DNA of 64,000 bases from HTCC5015 sp051747425 (lineage in GTDB: Bacteria; Pseudomonadota; Gammaproteobacteria; HTCC5015): positions 173,801 to 237,800 of the forward strand of contig JBNJGD010000003.1 of NCBI GenBank assembly GCA_051747425.1, read 5' to 3'. The translations under genes and the position numbers were made by a program. Each line of letters opens with the position of its first letter. The stretch's first letter is position 1. This document shows positions 50,187-61,931 of this stretch, piece after piece. The notes under the pieces are model-generated. The model worked only from the letters and a program-made list of their open reading frames with translations, made no database searches and was not told where the DNA came from.

Positions 50187-51398
50187 ATGCTTCGCGTACC
50201 GGCTTTTATCCGTGGCCACCCCGAACTGGCTTTGTTCGCCTTGCTGGCCACAGCCAGTTCCGGTTTTGGGCAGACCTTTTTTATCGCTGTCTTTGGCGAT
50301 GGCATCCGCAACAGTCTGGGCATCGGTCACGGTCTTTACGGCGCTCTCTACAGCGGCGCCACCATTACTTCGGCTCTAATGCTGCTCCACGCTGGCGGCT
50401 GGGTCGATCGCTGGCCCCTGCACCGGGTTACCGGTCTGGTGATGGCTTTGCTGGCGGCGGGTTGTCTGGTTCTCTGGCAAAGCCACCACTGGCTGATGCT
50501 TTTGCCCGGTTTTTTTCTGGTCCGCTTTGCCGGCCAGGGGTTGATGGCTCATGTCGGGCTGACCACCGCCGGGCGCTATTTTGACAGGCAGCGCGGCAAG
50601 GTTATGGCACTCACCGCTGGCGGCTTCCCTCTGGCCGAGGCCCTGTTGCCTCTGGGGGCCGCCCTGATTATCACCCGTCTGGACTGGCACAGCGCCTGGC
50701 TGGTCAGCGCCCTGGTAATTGTTCTTTTCCTCTGGCCGCTCCTGCACATACTCAGTCGCCGGGCGCCCCTGCCGCCCATGGGTCGGGAGGATCGCGACGA
50801 GGGCCAGGTGGCGGACATGACCCGGGGACAGGTACTGCGCGACAAGGGTTTCTATCTGCTGCTGCCCGCCGCCCTGGCTGTGCCATTTACCGTCACCGCC
50901 ATTCTCTTTCACCAGGGTGCCATTGCCGGCGAGCGCGGCTGGTCTTTGCCGCTGATGGCCGGGGCCTTCAGCGGCTATGCACTGGGGCACCTGTCCATGT
51001 TGCTGTTTGCCGGCTCTGTGGTGGATCGCCTGGGGGCGCAGCGGGCCTTGCCCTGGATGTTATTGCCGATAGCCGCCGCCATGGCGGTGTTGTCCCTGGG
51101 CCACGCCGAGTGGATCCCGGCGCTCTATTTGACCCTGGCGGGTATCAGCCAGGGCGGAATCTCCACCGCCGGTGGCGCGCTCTGGCCGGAGCGCTACGGC
51201 GTCACACACCTGGGCGCCGTGCGTGCGTTGGCCCAGGCCACCATGGTGGTCTCCACTGCCGCTTCGCCGGTGGTGTTTGGCGTATTGCTGGACTGGGGCG
51301 TCGGGGTGACCGCGCTGGCCGGGGCTCTGGCGGCGGCCATTGCCGTCGCCATGTGTCTGGCCTGGATGGCGCCCCTCTCTGCCGGTGGGGTCGAATAA
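50187..51398 (+). CDS. MFS transporter
   Basis: 403 aa with about 12 membrane helices. Loop motifs are AGGWVDRWPLHRVTGLVMAL and SVVDRLGAQRALPWML. It starts FIRGHPELALFALLATASSG. Substrate unknown. The chosen ATG at 50187 precedes the first helix with a short cytoplasmic tail; a GTG at 50172 is possible. It lies 21 bases before mtnA, so a role in the salvage pathway could be imagined but is not supported by sequence. Confidence 0.88.
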   Translation: MLRVPAFIRGHPELALFALLATASSGFGQTFFIAVFGDGIRNSLGIGHGLYGALYSGATITSALMLLHAGGWVDRWPLHRVTGLVMALLAAGCLVLWQSHHWLMLLPGFFLVRFAGQGLMAHVGLTTAGRYFDRQRGKVMALTAGGFPLAEALLPLGAALIITRLDWHSAWLVSALVIVLFLWPLLHILSRRAPLPPMGREDRDEGQVADMTRGQVLRDKGFYLLLPAALAVPFTVTAILFHQGAIAGERGWSLPLMAGAFSGYALGHLSMLLFAGSVVDRLGAQRALPWMLLPIAAAMAVLSLGHAEWIPALYLTLAGISQGGISTAGGALWPERYGVTHLGAVRALAQATMVVSTAASPVVFGVLLDWGVGVTALAGALAAAIAVAMCLAWMAPLSAGGVE

Positions 51399-51419
51399 TT
51401 CAATGAAACGGTGTCCTGT

Positions 51420-52448
51420 ATGAAAAACGCTTTGCCCCGAGTAATCGACTGGCGTGACGATGCCCTGTTTTTGCTGGACCAGCGCGGTTTGCCGCACCGC
51501 ATTGAGCACCGTCGCTGTGTCACTGCCGCGGAGGTCGCCGAGGCGATTCACAAGATGGTTGTGCGCGGGGCACCGGCCATTGGCATCGCCGCCGCCTGGG
51601 GTGTGGTGTTGGCGGCGCGCGCCGTGGACTGGCGGGCCGGATCGGTGGCGCGCTGGCCCGAGGTGCTGGCGGAGGAGCTGTCTCTGTTGCGGGAGTCGCG
51701 GCCCACGGCGGTCAACCTCAACTGGGCGCTTGAGCGTCTCCAGCGCATTGAGTGCGACACGGGCGAGGCCCTGGTAGCGGCCTTGGAGACCGAAGCCGGG
51801 GATATTGCCCGGGAGGAGGTGGCGGCCAACGCCGCCATGAGCGCCTACGGCGCCGGGCTGATTGAGCCCGGCAGTAGCGTAATCACCCATTGCAACACCG
51901 GTACCTTGGCCACCACCGGCATGGGCACGGCGCTGGGGGTGATTCGCCAGGCCCATGGCGAGGGTAAACTCCACCGCGTCTACGCGGGCGAGACCCGTCC
52001 CTGGCTGCAGGGCGCCCGGCTTACCGCCTGGGAGCTGCAGCAATCCGGCATTGATGTTCACCTGATCTGCGACAGCGCCGCCGCCAGCGTGATGGCCCGG
52101 GAGAAGGTCGACTGGGTTATCGTCGGCGCCGACCGCGTGACCGCCAATGGCGATGTGGTGAACAAGATCGGCACCTACTCGCTGGCGGTGCTGGCCCGTC
52201 ACCACGGCGCCCGGGTCATGGTGGTGGCGCCGCAGAGCACCGTCGACCCCGACATGCCCAGCGGCCGCGATGTACCCATCGAACAGCGCCCGGCGCGGGA
52301 GATCACCCACTGGTTGCAGCTCGACGACGAGGGCGGCGAGGGTCATGCCCCCGAAGGAATCAGCGTCGACAACCCCGCCTTCGACATCACCCCCGCCGAG
52401 TTGATCGACACCTTCGTCAGCGAAACCGGCGTCCAGTACTACCGCTAG
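51420..52448 (+). CDS. mtnA: S-methyl-5-thioribose-1-phosphate isomerase
   Basis: 342 aa. Converts methylthioribose 1-phosphate to the ribulose form in methionine salvage. Active-site Cys in VITHCNTGTLATTGMGTALG, Asp in VIVGADRVTANGDVVNKIGT, and the N-terminal MVVRGAPAIGIAAAWG. Divergent mtaD (43787-45139) is in the same pathway. The following repeat element begins 7 bases after the stop. Confidence 0.97.
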   Translation: MKNALPRVIDWRDDALFLLDQRGLPHRIEHRRCVTAAEVAEAIHKMVVRGAPAIGIAAAWGVVLAARAVDWRAGSVARWPEVLAEELSLLRESRPTAVNLNWALERLQRIECDTGEALVAALETEAGDIAREEVAANAAMSAYGAGLIEPGSSVITHCNTGTLATTGMGTALGVIRQAHGEGKLHRVYAGETRPWLQGARLTAWELQQSGIDVHLICDSAAASVMAREKVDWVIVGADRVTANGDVVNKIGTYSLAVLARHHGARVMVVAPQSTVDPDMPSGRDVPIEQRPAREITHWLQLDDEGGEGHAPEGISVDNPAFDITPAELIDTFVSETGVQYYR

Positions 52449-52454
52449 TGTAGG

Positions 52455-52690
52455 TTAGCCACCGAGGACACAGAGGGCACAGAGTTTTTGGGGTGTGGGG
52501 GGCGTTGCAGGAGCGGGCCTGCCCGGAGACTTTCCGTCATCGCGAGGAGGCAAAGCCGACGAAGCGATCTGCCGAACGGTTCTCGCAGATTGCTTCGCTA
52601 CGCTCGCAATGACGGGAGATTCCGGATAAGCGCTGCGCGCTTTCCGGAATGACCAGGAATCTCTGTGTTCTCTGTGCCCTCTGTGGCTAG
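52455..52690. repeat. Dispersed CACAGAG-arm repeat, copy C, with nested second repeat
   Basis: Left arm TTAGCCACCGAGGACACAG starts at 52455, and the right arm ends CCTCTGTGGCTAG at 52690. The core palindrome lies at 52619-52650. Nested at 52536-52613 is a second inverted repeat, with GTCATCGCGAGGAGG at one end and CGCTCGCAATGAC at the other, a sequence type widespread in bacterial genomes. Copy C therefore looks like one mobile repeat inserted in another. Confidence 0.92.
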
Positions 52691-52947
52691 CAACAAAAAA
52701 GCCAAACGAAGCCACTCAAACCGCCCTGAAATGCGCTGAGAGCGTATAGAGAGCTTGAGGAAGCGGCCAAAAGCGCTTGTTTTTTAAGACGAAAGGCAAT
52801 CAGGCGCTCTCAGGCGCTTTCTGAGCGGCGATTTTTTCTTTGTCGTGATCCCCACAGGTTGTGCCAGTTTGTTTCCTTCTGTGGTAAAATCTCGCCTTCA
52901 AAAAATGTGGGCAACCACGCTCCGTCTGGGGCAACAGGGATATCGAA
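52691..52947 (+). promoter_or_regulatory. gyrA upstream region
   Basis: 257 bases between repeat C and gyrA, with no gene. A likely -10 element is TAAAAT about 60 bases before gyrA. No well-spaced -35 box is obvious. GCGCTGAGAGCG (about 52732) and CGCTCTCAGGCGC (about 52803) form an imperfect long-range inverted repeat. A run of T at about 52780 after aagcgcttg could be a weak mtnA terminator. Confidence 0.4.
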
Positions 52948-55530
<2,583 letters not shown>

Positions 55531-55568
55531 TCCCCGGTTTTGTTTTTTATTTTTGTTTTGGAGTAATC

Positions 55569-56651
55569 ATGTCTCGAGTATTCAACTTCAGCGCTGGCCC
55601 CGCCATGCTGCCCGAACCGGTCCTCAAGCAGGCCGCCGACGAAATGCTGGACTGGCACGGCAGCGGCGCCTCCATTATGGAGATGAGCCACCGCGGCAAG
55701 GAGTTCGTCTCCGTGGCCGCCGAGGCCGAGCAGGATCTGCGCGATCTGATGAAGATCCCCGACAACTACAAGGTGCTGTTCCTGCAGGGTGGCGCCACGG
55801 CGCAGTTCTCCGCCGTGCCCCTGAACCTGCTGCGCGGCAAGACCACCGCCGACTACATCAACACCGGCAACTGGTCGAAGAAGGCCATCGCCGAGGCCAA
55901 GCGTTTTTGCGATGTGAATGTCGCGGCCTCCAGCGAAGATCAGGGCTTTAACACCGTGCCCGATGTCAGCGAGTGGAACCTCAACCCCGATGCGGCCTAT
56001 GTCCACTACACGCCCAACGAGACCATCGGCGGCGTCGAGTTCGACTTTATCCCCGACACCGGCGATGTGCCCCTGGTGGCGGATCTGTCCTCCACCATCC
56101 TGTCGCGTCCCATCGATGTGAGCAAATTCGGCGTGATTTACGCCGGCGCCCAGAAAAACATCGGCCCCGCGGGCGTGGCCGTGGTCATCGTTCGCGACGA
56201 TCTGATCGGCGACCTCGACCCCCGCGCCCCCGGCAGCTTCGACTACGCCAAGCAGGCCGAGGCCGACTCCATGCTCAACACCCCGCCGACCTACGCCTGG
56301 TATCTGGCCGGTCTGGTATTCAAGTGGCTCAAGGCCCAGGGCGGTCTGGAGAAAATGGCCGAGATCAACAAGGCCAAGGCCGACAAGCTCTACAACCTGA
56401 TCGACGGCTCGGACTTTTACGCCAACCCGGTGGAGCCGCGCTACCGCTCGTGGATGAATGTGCCCTTTACCCTGGCCAACGACGAGCTGGACAAGCAGTT
56501 CCTGGAAGAGGCCGAAAAGCGCGGTCTGACGACCCTCAAGGGCCACCGCTCCGTGGGCGGCATGCGCGCCAGCATCTACAACGCTATGCCCGTGGCGGGC
56601 GTCGATGCCCTGGTTGAATTCATGAAGGAGTTTGCCGAGCAGCACGGATAA
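55569..56651 (+). CDS. serC: Phosphoserine aminotransferase
   Basis: 360 aa PLP enzyme that makes phosphoserine from phosphohydroxypyruvate. N-terminal FNFSAGPAMLPEPVL, PLP Lys in IYAGAQKNIGPAGVAVVIV, and C-terminal GGMRASIYNAMPVAGVDAL. RBS TTGGAG precedes the ATG. It is followed by the pathway's previous enzyme (serA-like). Confidence 0.97.
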   Translation: MSRVFNFSAGPAMLPEPVLKQAADEMLDWHGSGASIMEMSHRGKEFVSVAAEAEQDLRDLMKIPDNYKVLFLQGGATAQFSAVPLNLLRGKTTADYINTGNWSKKAIAEAKRFCDVNVAASSEDQGFNTVPDVSEWNLNPDAAYVHYTPNETIGGVEFDFIPDTGDVPLVADLSSTILSRPIDVSKFGVIYAGAQKNIGPAGVAVVIVRDDLIGDLDPRAPGSFDYAKQAEADSMLNTPPTYAWYLAGLVFKWLKAQGGLEKMAEINKAKADKLYNLIDGSDFYANPVEPRYRSWMNVPFTLANDELDKQFLEEAEKRGLTTLKGHRSVGGMRASIYNAMPVAGVDALVEFMKEFAEQHG

Positions 56652-56700
56652 GTGCGCCGCAAACTCCGCCATTTTTAAAATACGAAGTGAGTAGTGAACC

Positions 56701-57867
56701 ATGCATAAAGTACTGACCCTCAACAACATTTCGCAAAAGGGCCTGGATCGTCTGCCCGGCAACCTCTACGATGTGGGCGACAACATCGAGAACCCGGACG
56801 CCATTATCCTGCGCTCCTACAAGATGCACGACATGGACATCCCCGACAGCCTGCGGGCCGTGGGCCGCGCCGGTGCCGGCGTCAATAACATCCCCGTGGA
56901 CAAGATGACCCAGAAAGGCATCCCGGTGTTCAACGCCCCCGGCGCCAACGCCAATGCGGTCAAGGAGCTGGTGATCGCCGGTATGCTGCTGGCCGCCCGC
57001 AACATCTGCCAGGCCTGGGACTACACCAACAAAATCGACGAGCCCGAAGACGACAAACTCAACAAGGAAGTGGAAGCGGGCAAGAAGAAATTTGCCGGCT
57101 ACGAGCTGCCCGGCCGCACCCTGGCCGTGATTGGCCTGGGCGCCATCGGCGTCAAGGTGGCCAACGCCGCCGCCTCCCTGGGCATGAATGTGGTCGGCTA
57201 CGATCCGGTGATCACCGTGGAAAACGCCTGGCGCCTGTCGGCCGATGTCGAGCGCGCCGACTCGCCGGAAGAGGCCATGAAGGCCGCCGACTTTGTCACC
57301 TTCCATGTGCCGCTGATTGATGCCACCCGCAACATGCTCAACGCCGTGCGCCTGAAAGAGATGAAAGACGGCGTGGTGGTTATGAACATGGCCCGCGGCG
57401 GCATCGTCGACGACCGCGCCGTGCTCAACGGCCTCGAGTCGGGCAAGGTCAGCTGCTTTGTCACCGACTTCCCCAGCAACGAACTGCAGGGCAAGGAAGG
57501 TGTGATCGCGCTGCCCCACCTGGGTGCCTCCACTGCCGAAGCCGAAGAAAACTGCGCCATGATGGTGGCCGATCAGGTGCGCGACTATCTGGAGCACGGC
57601 AACATCGTCAACTCGGTCAACTTCCCCCAGGTGCAGATGCCCCGGGCCGGCGACCAGCGACTGGCCATTTCCAACCTCAACCGCCCCGATATGGTGGGCC
57701 AGATCTCCCACCTGCTGGGCGAGGCCGGTATCAACATCTACCACATGGTCAACGAGTCGCGCGGCGAAGTGGCCTACACGCTGGTGGACATCGACAGCCG
57801 TGCGGACGATAGTGTGGTTCAGAAGCTCTGCGCCATCGACGGCGTGATGACCGTCCGCGCCATTTAA
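56701..57867 (+). CDS. serA: D-3-phosphoglycerate dehydrogenase-like (short, with ACT domain)
   Basis: 388 aa. NAD loop AVIGLGAIGVKVANAAASLG. Catalytic Arg in VVMNMARGGIVDD, and His in ALPHLGASTAEAEEN. The C-terminal 80 residues form an ACT domain (RPDMVGQISHLLGEAGINIY) that may bind serine. It is shorter and different from E. coli SerA, resembling the short 3-PGDH type found beside serC. Position between serC and pheA is an insertion relative to Pseudomonas. Confidence 0.93.
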   Translation: MHKVLTLNNISQKGLDRLPGNLYDVGDNIENPDAIILRSYKMHDMDIPDSLRAVGRAGAGVNNIPVDKMTQKGIPVFNAPGANANAVKELVIAGMLLAARNICQAWDYTNKIDEPEDDKLNKEVEAGKKKFAGYELPGRTLAVIGLGAIGVKVANAAASLGMNVVGYDPVITVENAWRLSADVERADSPEEAMKAADFVTFHVPLIDATRNMLNAVRLKEMKDGVVVMNMARGGIVDDRAVLNGLESGKVSCFVTDFPSNELQGKEGVIALPHLGASTAEAEENCAMMVADQVRDYLEHGNIVNSVNFPQVQMPRAGDQRLAISNLNRPDMVGQISHLLGEAGINIYHMVNESRGEVAYTLVDIDSRADDSVVQKLCAIDGVMTVRAI

Positions 57868-57896
57868 GCGGCCACGACCCAAGCGAGGAACCATCG

Positions 57897-58982
57897 GTGT
57901 CTGATTCCCGGGAATTGCAAACCATACGCGAAGAGATCGACGCGCTGGATCTCGAGATCCAGCGCCTGATCAACCGCCGCGCCGAGTGCGCCATGCGGGT
58001 GGCCGGGATCAAGCGCGATGTGGAGGGATCGGACCAGTTCTATCGCCCCGAGCGCGAGGCCCAGGTCTTGCAGACGGTGGTCGATCGCAACGAGGGTCCA
58101 TTGGCGGGCGAGACCGTCGCCCGCCTGTTCCGCGAGATCATGTCCGCCTGCCTGGCCCTGGAGGAACCCATGACTGTGGCCTATCTGGGCCCCGAGGGCA
58201 CCTTCACCCAGGCGGCGGCGATCAAGCACTTTGGCCACGGCGTCAACGCGGCGCCGCTCTCGGCCATCGACGACATCTTCCGCGATGTCGAGTCCGGCAG
58301 CGTTCACTACGGCGTGGTGCCGGTGGAAAACTCCACTGAGGGCGTGGTCACCCACACCCTCGATACCTTCATCAACTCGCCGCTCAAGATCAGCGGCGAG
58401 GTCGCCCTGCGCATTCACCACAACCTCCTGAACCGGAGCGGTGAGCTGCAGGGCATCCGGCGCGTCTGCGCCCACCAGCAGGCCCTGGCCCAGTGCCGCG
58501 AGTGGCTGGACGAGCACCTGCCCGGCGTCGAGCGGGTGGCGGTCTCCAGCAATGCCGAGGCCGCGCGCCTGGCCAGCGATGACGACAGCCTGGCGGCCAT
58601 CGCCAGTGACATCGCCGCCGAGCTGTATCAACTCGAGGCAGCGGCGCGCAACATCGAGGACGAGCCCGACAACACCACGCGCTTTCTGGTGATTGGCCGC
58701 GACGATGTACCGCCCTCGGGCAATGACAAGACCTCCATCATGGTCTCCATGCGCAACGAGCCCGGCGCCTTGGCCAAACTGCTGCAGCCGCTGGCGGAGC
58801 AGGGCGTGGACATGACCCGCATCGAGTCGCGCCCCTCGCGCCGCGGCAACTGGGAATATGTCTTCTTCCTCGACCTCCTCGGCCACCAGAGCGAAGCCCC
58901 GGTGCAAAAGGCCCTCGAGGTCATCCGCAGCGAAGCCGCCGTCCTCAAAATCCTCGGCTCCTACCCGCGAGCGGTTCTTTAA
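57897..58982 (+). CDS. pheA: Bifunctional chorismate mutase / prephenate dehydratase
   Basis: 361 aa, GTG start. Chorismate mutase domain at residues 1-85 (LQTIREEIDALDLEIQRLIN), dehydratase at about 93-270 (VAYLGPEGTFTQAAAIKHFG, then VPVENSTEGVV, and NTTRFLVIG), and an ACT domain at the end (EPGALAKLLQPLAEQGVDMT). The phenylalanine-binding ESRP motif is intact, so feedback inhibition is expected. It makes phenylpyruvate for HisC-type transamination. Confidence 0.97.
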   Translation: MSDSRELQTIREEIDALDLEIQRLINRRAECAMRVAGIKRDVEGSDQFYRPEREAQVLQTVVDRNEGPLAGETVARLFREIMSACLALEEPMTVAYLGPEGTFTQAAAIKHFGHGVNAAPLSAIDDIFRDVESGSVHYGVVPVENSTEGVVTHTLDTFINSPLKISGEVALRIHHNLLNRSGELQGIRRVCAHQQALAQCREWLDEHLPGVERVAVSSNAEAARLASDDDSLAAIASDIAAELYQLEAAARNIEDEPDNTTRFLVIGRDDVPPSGNDKTSIMVSMRNEPGALAKLLQPLAEQGVDMTRIESRPSRRGNWEYVFFLDLLGHQSEAPVQKALEVIRSEAAVLKILGSYPRAVL

Positions 58983-59017
58983 CCACCTGGAGTCAAACCA
59001 AAGGCTGGGAACAGTTT

Positions 59018-59049
59018 TTGACTAAAATCCGGATTTTTCGTAAATTACG
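59018..59049 (+). promoter_or_regulatory. Toxin-antitoxin promoter with overlapping palindromic operators
   Basis: TTGACT (59018-59023), a 17-base spacer, and TAAATT (59041-59046) make a good sigma-70 promoter. AAAATCCGGATTTT (59024-59037) is a perfect palindrome inside the spacer. CGTAAATTACG (59039-59049) is a second one over the -10. These are natural autoregulatory operators for the Phd-type antitoxin that follows. Confidence 0.75.
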
Positions 59050-59081
59050 GAACTAAGCTGTTCGCTGTTGAGTGAGTGATT

Positions 59082-59345
59082 ATGAAAACCATGACTGCAT
59101 CTTTGGCCAGCAAAGCCTTTGGCCGGTATCTCGATACCGTCCAGCGCGAACCGGTGGTGATAACCAAGCAAAACCGGGCCGTGGCCATCACATTATCTAT
59201 CCAGGAAGCGGAAAAACTGTTTCAGGATCAAATTGACCAGGGTATTGAGAAGGGATTGTCGGATGTAGACGCTGGTCGCGTCGATCCGCTCACTTCCGAG
59301 CATATTGCCCAGATTAAGCAGGTGTTTAAATCGTCCCTTGAGTAA
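59082..59345 (+). CDS. Phd/YefM-type antitoxin
   Basis: 87 aa from the ATG at 59082; a GTG two codons upstream is possible. The N-terminal half fits Phd/YefM DNA-binding antitoxins: ASLASKAFGRYLDTVQREPV and VITKQNRAVAITLSIQEAEK. The C-terminal half is the likely toxin-binding tail. It starts 33 bases after the palindromic promoter and ends 5 bases before the toxin gene. The pair interrupts the pheA-hisC order. Confidence 0.88.
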   Translation: MKTMTASLASKAFGRYLDTVQREPVVITKQNRAVAITLSIQEAEKLFQDQIDQGIEKGLSDVDAGRVDPLTSEHIAQIKQVFKSSLE

Positions 59346-59350
59346 AGCAT

Positions 59351-59671
59351 ATGGAAGTGAGTATTACCCCCAGCGCAACGGAAGCGCTCTTCGGGATCTA
59401 CGCCTACCACTACGAATATAGCGAAGAGTACGCCGATCTTTTCTATGATTCGATCATGGCTTTCATGGTTTCGAACCTCTCCGAATTCCCTTTTATGGGC
59501 CATGAGTACAACGCCAGCCGGAATCTGTACCGCCTGATCTTCCAGAAGCGCTACAACATTTATTACCAAATACGCCGAAATCAGGTGTTTGTCCTGTACA
59601 TCAAAGACGGCAAGATGTTGTTTAATAGCGAATTACTGCATCCCGATGTCACGTTGCCAGACATTGATTGA
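59351..59671 (+). CDS. RelE/ParE-superfamily toxin
   Basis: 106 aa. Shape and motifs fit ParE/RelE: an N-terminal strand (VSITPSATEALFGIY), helices with FYDSIMAFMVSNLSEFPFMG, and the core strands NLYRLIFQKRYNIYYQIR then VFVLYIKDGK. Usual place, directly after the antitoxin. ParE-like toxins hit gyrase and RelE-like ones cut mRNA; the sequence does not decide. The frame is intact. Confidence 0.87.
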   Translation: MEVSITPSATEALFGIYAYHYEYSEEYADLFYDSIMAFMVSNLSEFPFMGHEYNASRNLYRLIFQKRYNIYYQIRRNQVFVLYIKDGKMLFNSELLHPDVTLPDID

Positions 59672-59747
59672 GTTTTGCGCGGGCTGGAAACCGGCCCCTT
59701 AATTCCAGTGGTACAATGGCGAATTCGTTTTCCATCTTTGAACAAGT

Positions 59748-60890
59748 GTGAATCAGACTGTGTCAAAACCCGATTTTCTCTCTCTCGCCAATCCCGGTGT
59801 GCAAAAGCTCACGCCGTATTCCCCCGGCAAGCCGCTGGAGGAGCTGGAGCGCGAGTACGGCATTACCGAAGCGATCAAGCTGGCCTCCAATGAAAACCCC
59901 CTGGGCCCCAGCCCGGCGGCGGTGGAGGCGGTTCAAAAGGCCGCCGGCGAGTTGCACCGCTACCCCGACGGCAACAGCTTTGAGCTGAAAACCGCGCTGG
60001 CGCAAAAGCACGGCGTGAACACGAGCCAGATCACCCTGGGCAACGGCTCCAACGATGTGCTGGAGCTGATCGCCCGTACCTTTGTCATGCCCGACGAGGA
60101 AGTCCTGTTTTCGGCCCACGCCTTTGCGGTCTACCCCATCGTCACCCAGGCGGTGAACGGCGTGATGAACATCGCCCCGCCCACCGGTCCGGACAGCGAG
60201 CAGCCCTATGGCCACGACCTCGAGGCTATGGCCGCGCGCATCACGGATAAAACCCGCGTGGTGTTTGTCGCCAACCCCAACAACCCCACCGGCACCTGGC
60301 TCAAGCGCGACGCCCTGCGGCGCTTTGTCGAGGCCGTGCCGGCCAGGGTGATCGTGGTGGTCGACGAGGCCTACTTTGAGTATGTGGACGACCCGGACTA
60401 CCCCAACGCCAGCGAGTGGCTGGACGAGTTCCCCAACCTGATCGTCACCCGCACCTTCTCCAAGCTCTACGGCATCCCCGGCGTGCGCATCGGCTACGGC
60501 CTGTCGCACCCCGACATCGCCGATCTGCTCAACCGCGTGCGCCAGCCCTTCAATGTGAACAGTCTGGCCCAGGCCGCCGCCGTGGCCGCCCTGCACGACG
60601 ACGACTACCTGCAGCGCAGCCTGGACAACAACCGCGACGGCCTCCGGCAGATCGTCGCCGCCTGTGAGGAGAAGGGCTGGGGCTACATTCCCTCGGTGGC
60701 CAACTTTATCTGCATTCGGGTGGGCGAACAGGCCGAAGCGGTCTATGAGGGCTTGCTGCGCGAGGGCGTGATCGTGCGCCCCATCGGCGGTTATCAATTG
60801 CCCGAGTATGTGCGCGTGACCATCGGCACGCCCGAAGAAAACGCCCGCTTTATCCAGGCCCTGGACAAGGTCATGGCGGCTCAGGCATGA
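59748..60890 (+). CDS. hisC: Histidinol-phosphate aminotransferase (HisC2-like, aromatic-linked)
   Basis: 380 aa PLP aminotransferase. N-terminal LASNENPLGPSPAAVEAV, FVANPNNPTGTW, and the PLP Lys in VTRTFSKLYGIPGVRIGYG. Between pheA and tyrA such HisC2 enzymes often act on aromatic oxo acids as well as histidinol phosphate. Starts considered are GTG at 59748 or GTG at 59760; either leaves the family region intact. Overlaps tyrA by 4 bases (ATGA). Confidence 0.95.
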   Translation: MNQTVSKPDFLSLANPGVQKLTPYSPGKPLEELEREYGITEAIKLASNENPLGPSPAAVEAVQKAAGELHRYPDGNSFELKTALAQKHGVNTSQITLGNGSNDVLELIARTFVMPDEEVLFSAHAFAVYPIVTQAVNGVMNIAPPTGPDSEQPYGHDLEAMAARITDKTRVVFVANPNNPTGTWLKRDALRRFVEAVPARVIVVVDEAYFEYVDDPDYPNASEWLDEFPNLIVTRTFSKLYGIPGVRIGYGLSHPDIADLLNRVRQPFNVNSLAQAAAVAALHDDDYLQRSLDNNRDGLRQIVAACEEKGWGYIPSVANFICIRVGEQAEAVYEGLLREGVIVRPIGGYQLPEYVRVTIGTPEENARFIQALDKVMAAQA

Positions 60891-61753
60891 GCGCGGGCAA
60901 GATCAACACAATGGCGATCATCGGCGTGGGCTCCATCGGCGCCTCCCTGGGCCTGGCCCTGAAAGCCGCCGGCGCCGTGGGCGAGGTAGTCGGTTGTGGC
61001 CGCAACGAAGACAACCTCAAAACCGCGCAAAACAGCGGCGCTATCGACCGCTACACCACCGACCCCGCCGAGGCCGTGCAGGGCGCCGATGTGGTCTTTC
61101 TGGCCGTGCCCATGGGCGCTATGGGCAGCGTGCTTCAGCAGATCGCCCCGGCTCTGGGTGAAGAGACCATCGTCACCGACGGCGGCAGCAGCAAGGGCTC
61201 GATCATTCGCGAAGTGCAAAACACCCTGCAACACCCCAACCGCTTTGTGCCGGGCCACCCCATTGCCGGTACCGAGCGCAGCGGCGCCGAAGCCGGGCAG
61301 GGCGATCTCTATCAAAATCGCCGGGTCATCCTGACGCCGCTGGATACCACCGACGCCGACGCCACCGAGTGCGTCACACAAATGTGGCAGGCCGCCGGCG
61401 CCGAAGTGGAAACCATGAGTCACCAGCACCACGACGATGTGCTGGCCGCCACCTCCCACCTGCCGCACATGCTGGCTTTCGGCCTGGTGGACAGCCTGGC
61501 CCGCATGGACGATGTCGACGAAATCTTCCGCTACGCCGCCGGCGGCTTCAGAGACTTTACCCGCATCGCCTCCAGCGACCCGGTGATGTGGCGCGATATC
61601 TGTCTGAATAACCGCGAAGCCTTGCTCGATGCCATGCAGCGCTACGTCAAAGACGTGCGAGACATCTACAAGGCCGTCGACCAGGCCGACGGCGACACCC
61701 TCCTGGAAATCTTCACCCGCGCCAAAACCACCCGCGACAAATTCTGCGGCTGA
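60887..61753 (+). CDS. tyrA: Prephenate dehydrogenase
   Basis: 288 aa. NAD(P) loop MAIIGVGSIGASLGLALKAA, then VFLAVPMGAMGSVLQQI, GGSSKGSII, and GHPIAGTERSGAEAG. It makes 4-hydroxyphenylpyruvate (or tyrosine from arogenate; cannot be decided). Free-standing: in Pseudomonas it is fused or linked to aroA. Here a repeat follows and no aroA. Confidence 0.95.
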   Translation: MSAGKINTMAIIGVGSIGASLGLALKAAGAVGEVVGCGRNEDNLKTAQNSGAIDRYTTDPAEAVQGADVVFLAVPMGAMGSVLQQIAPALGEETIVTDGGSSKGSIIREVQNTLQHPNRFVPGHPIAGTERSGAEAGQGDLYQNRRVILTPLDTTDADATECVTQMWQAAGAEVETMSHQHHDDVLAATSHLPHMLAFGLVDSLARMDDVDEIFRYAAGGFRDFTRIASSDPVMWRDICLNNREALLDAMQRYVKDVRDIYKAVDQADGDTLLEIFTRAKTTRDKFCG

Positions 61754-61770
61754 GTGTTTTTATTCCGTAG

Positions 61771-61931
61771 TTAGCCACAGAGATCACAGAGTACACAGAG
61801 GATGTGGGTCATCGCGAGGAGGGTAGCGACGCGGCGATCTTTGTCCAAAACTCTCAATTTAGCCACAGAGCACACAGAGAGCACTGAGTTCTTCCGGTCA
61901 TTCCGGAAAGCGCAAAGCGCTTATCCGGAAT
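61771..61931. repeat. Dispersed CACAGAG-arm repeat, copy D (composite, degenerate)
   Basis: Two left arms in the same direction (TTAGCCACAGAGATCACAG at 61771, and TTAGCCACAGAGCACACAG at 61859), a half copy of the CATCGCGAGGAGG element at 61809-61840, and the core palindrome in the opposite orientation at 61900-61931. No right arm is seen. It looks like a rearranged stack of partial elements. The remaining 126 bases to the next gene hold no feature I can name. Confidence 0.88.

Noticed and set aside
59690..59720. Terminator-like GGGCTGG..CCGGCCC stem after the toxin gene
   Set aside because: The stem is imperfect and no T-run follows; it may only be part of the hisC upstream region, which has a TACAAT-like -10 but no clear -35.
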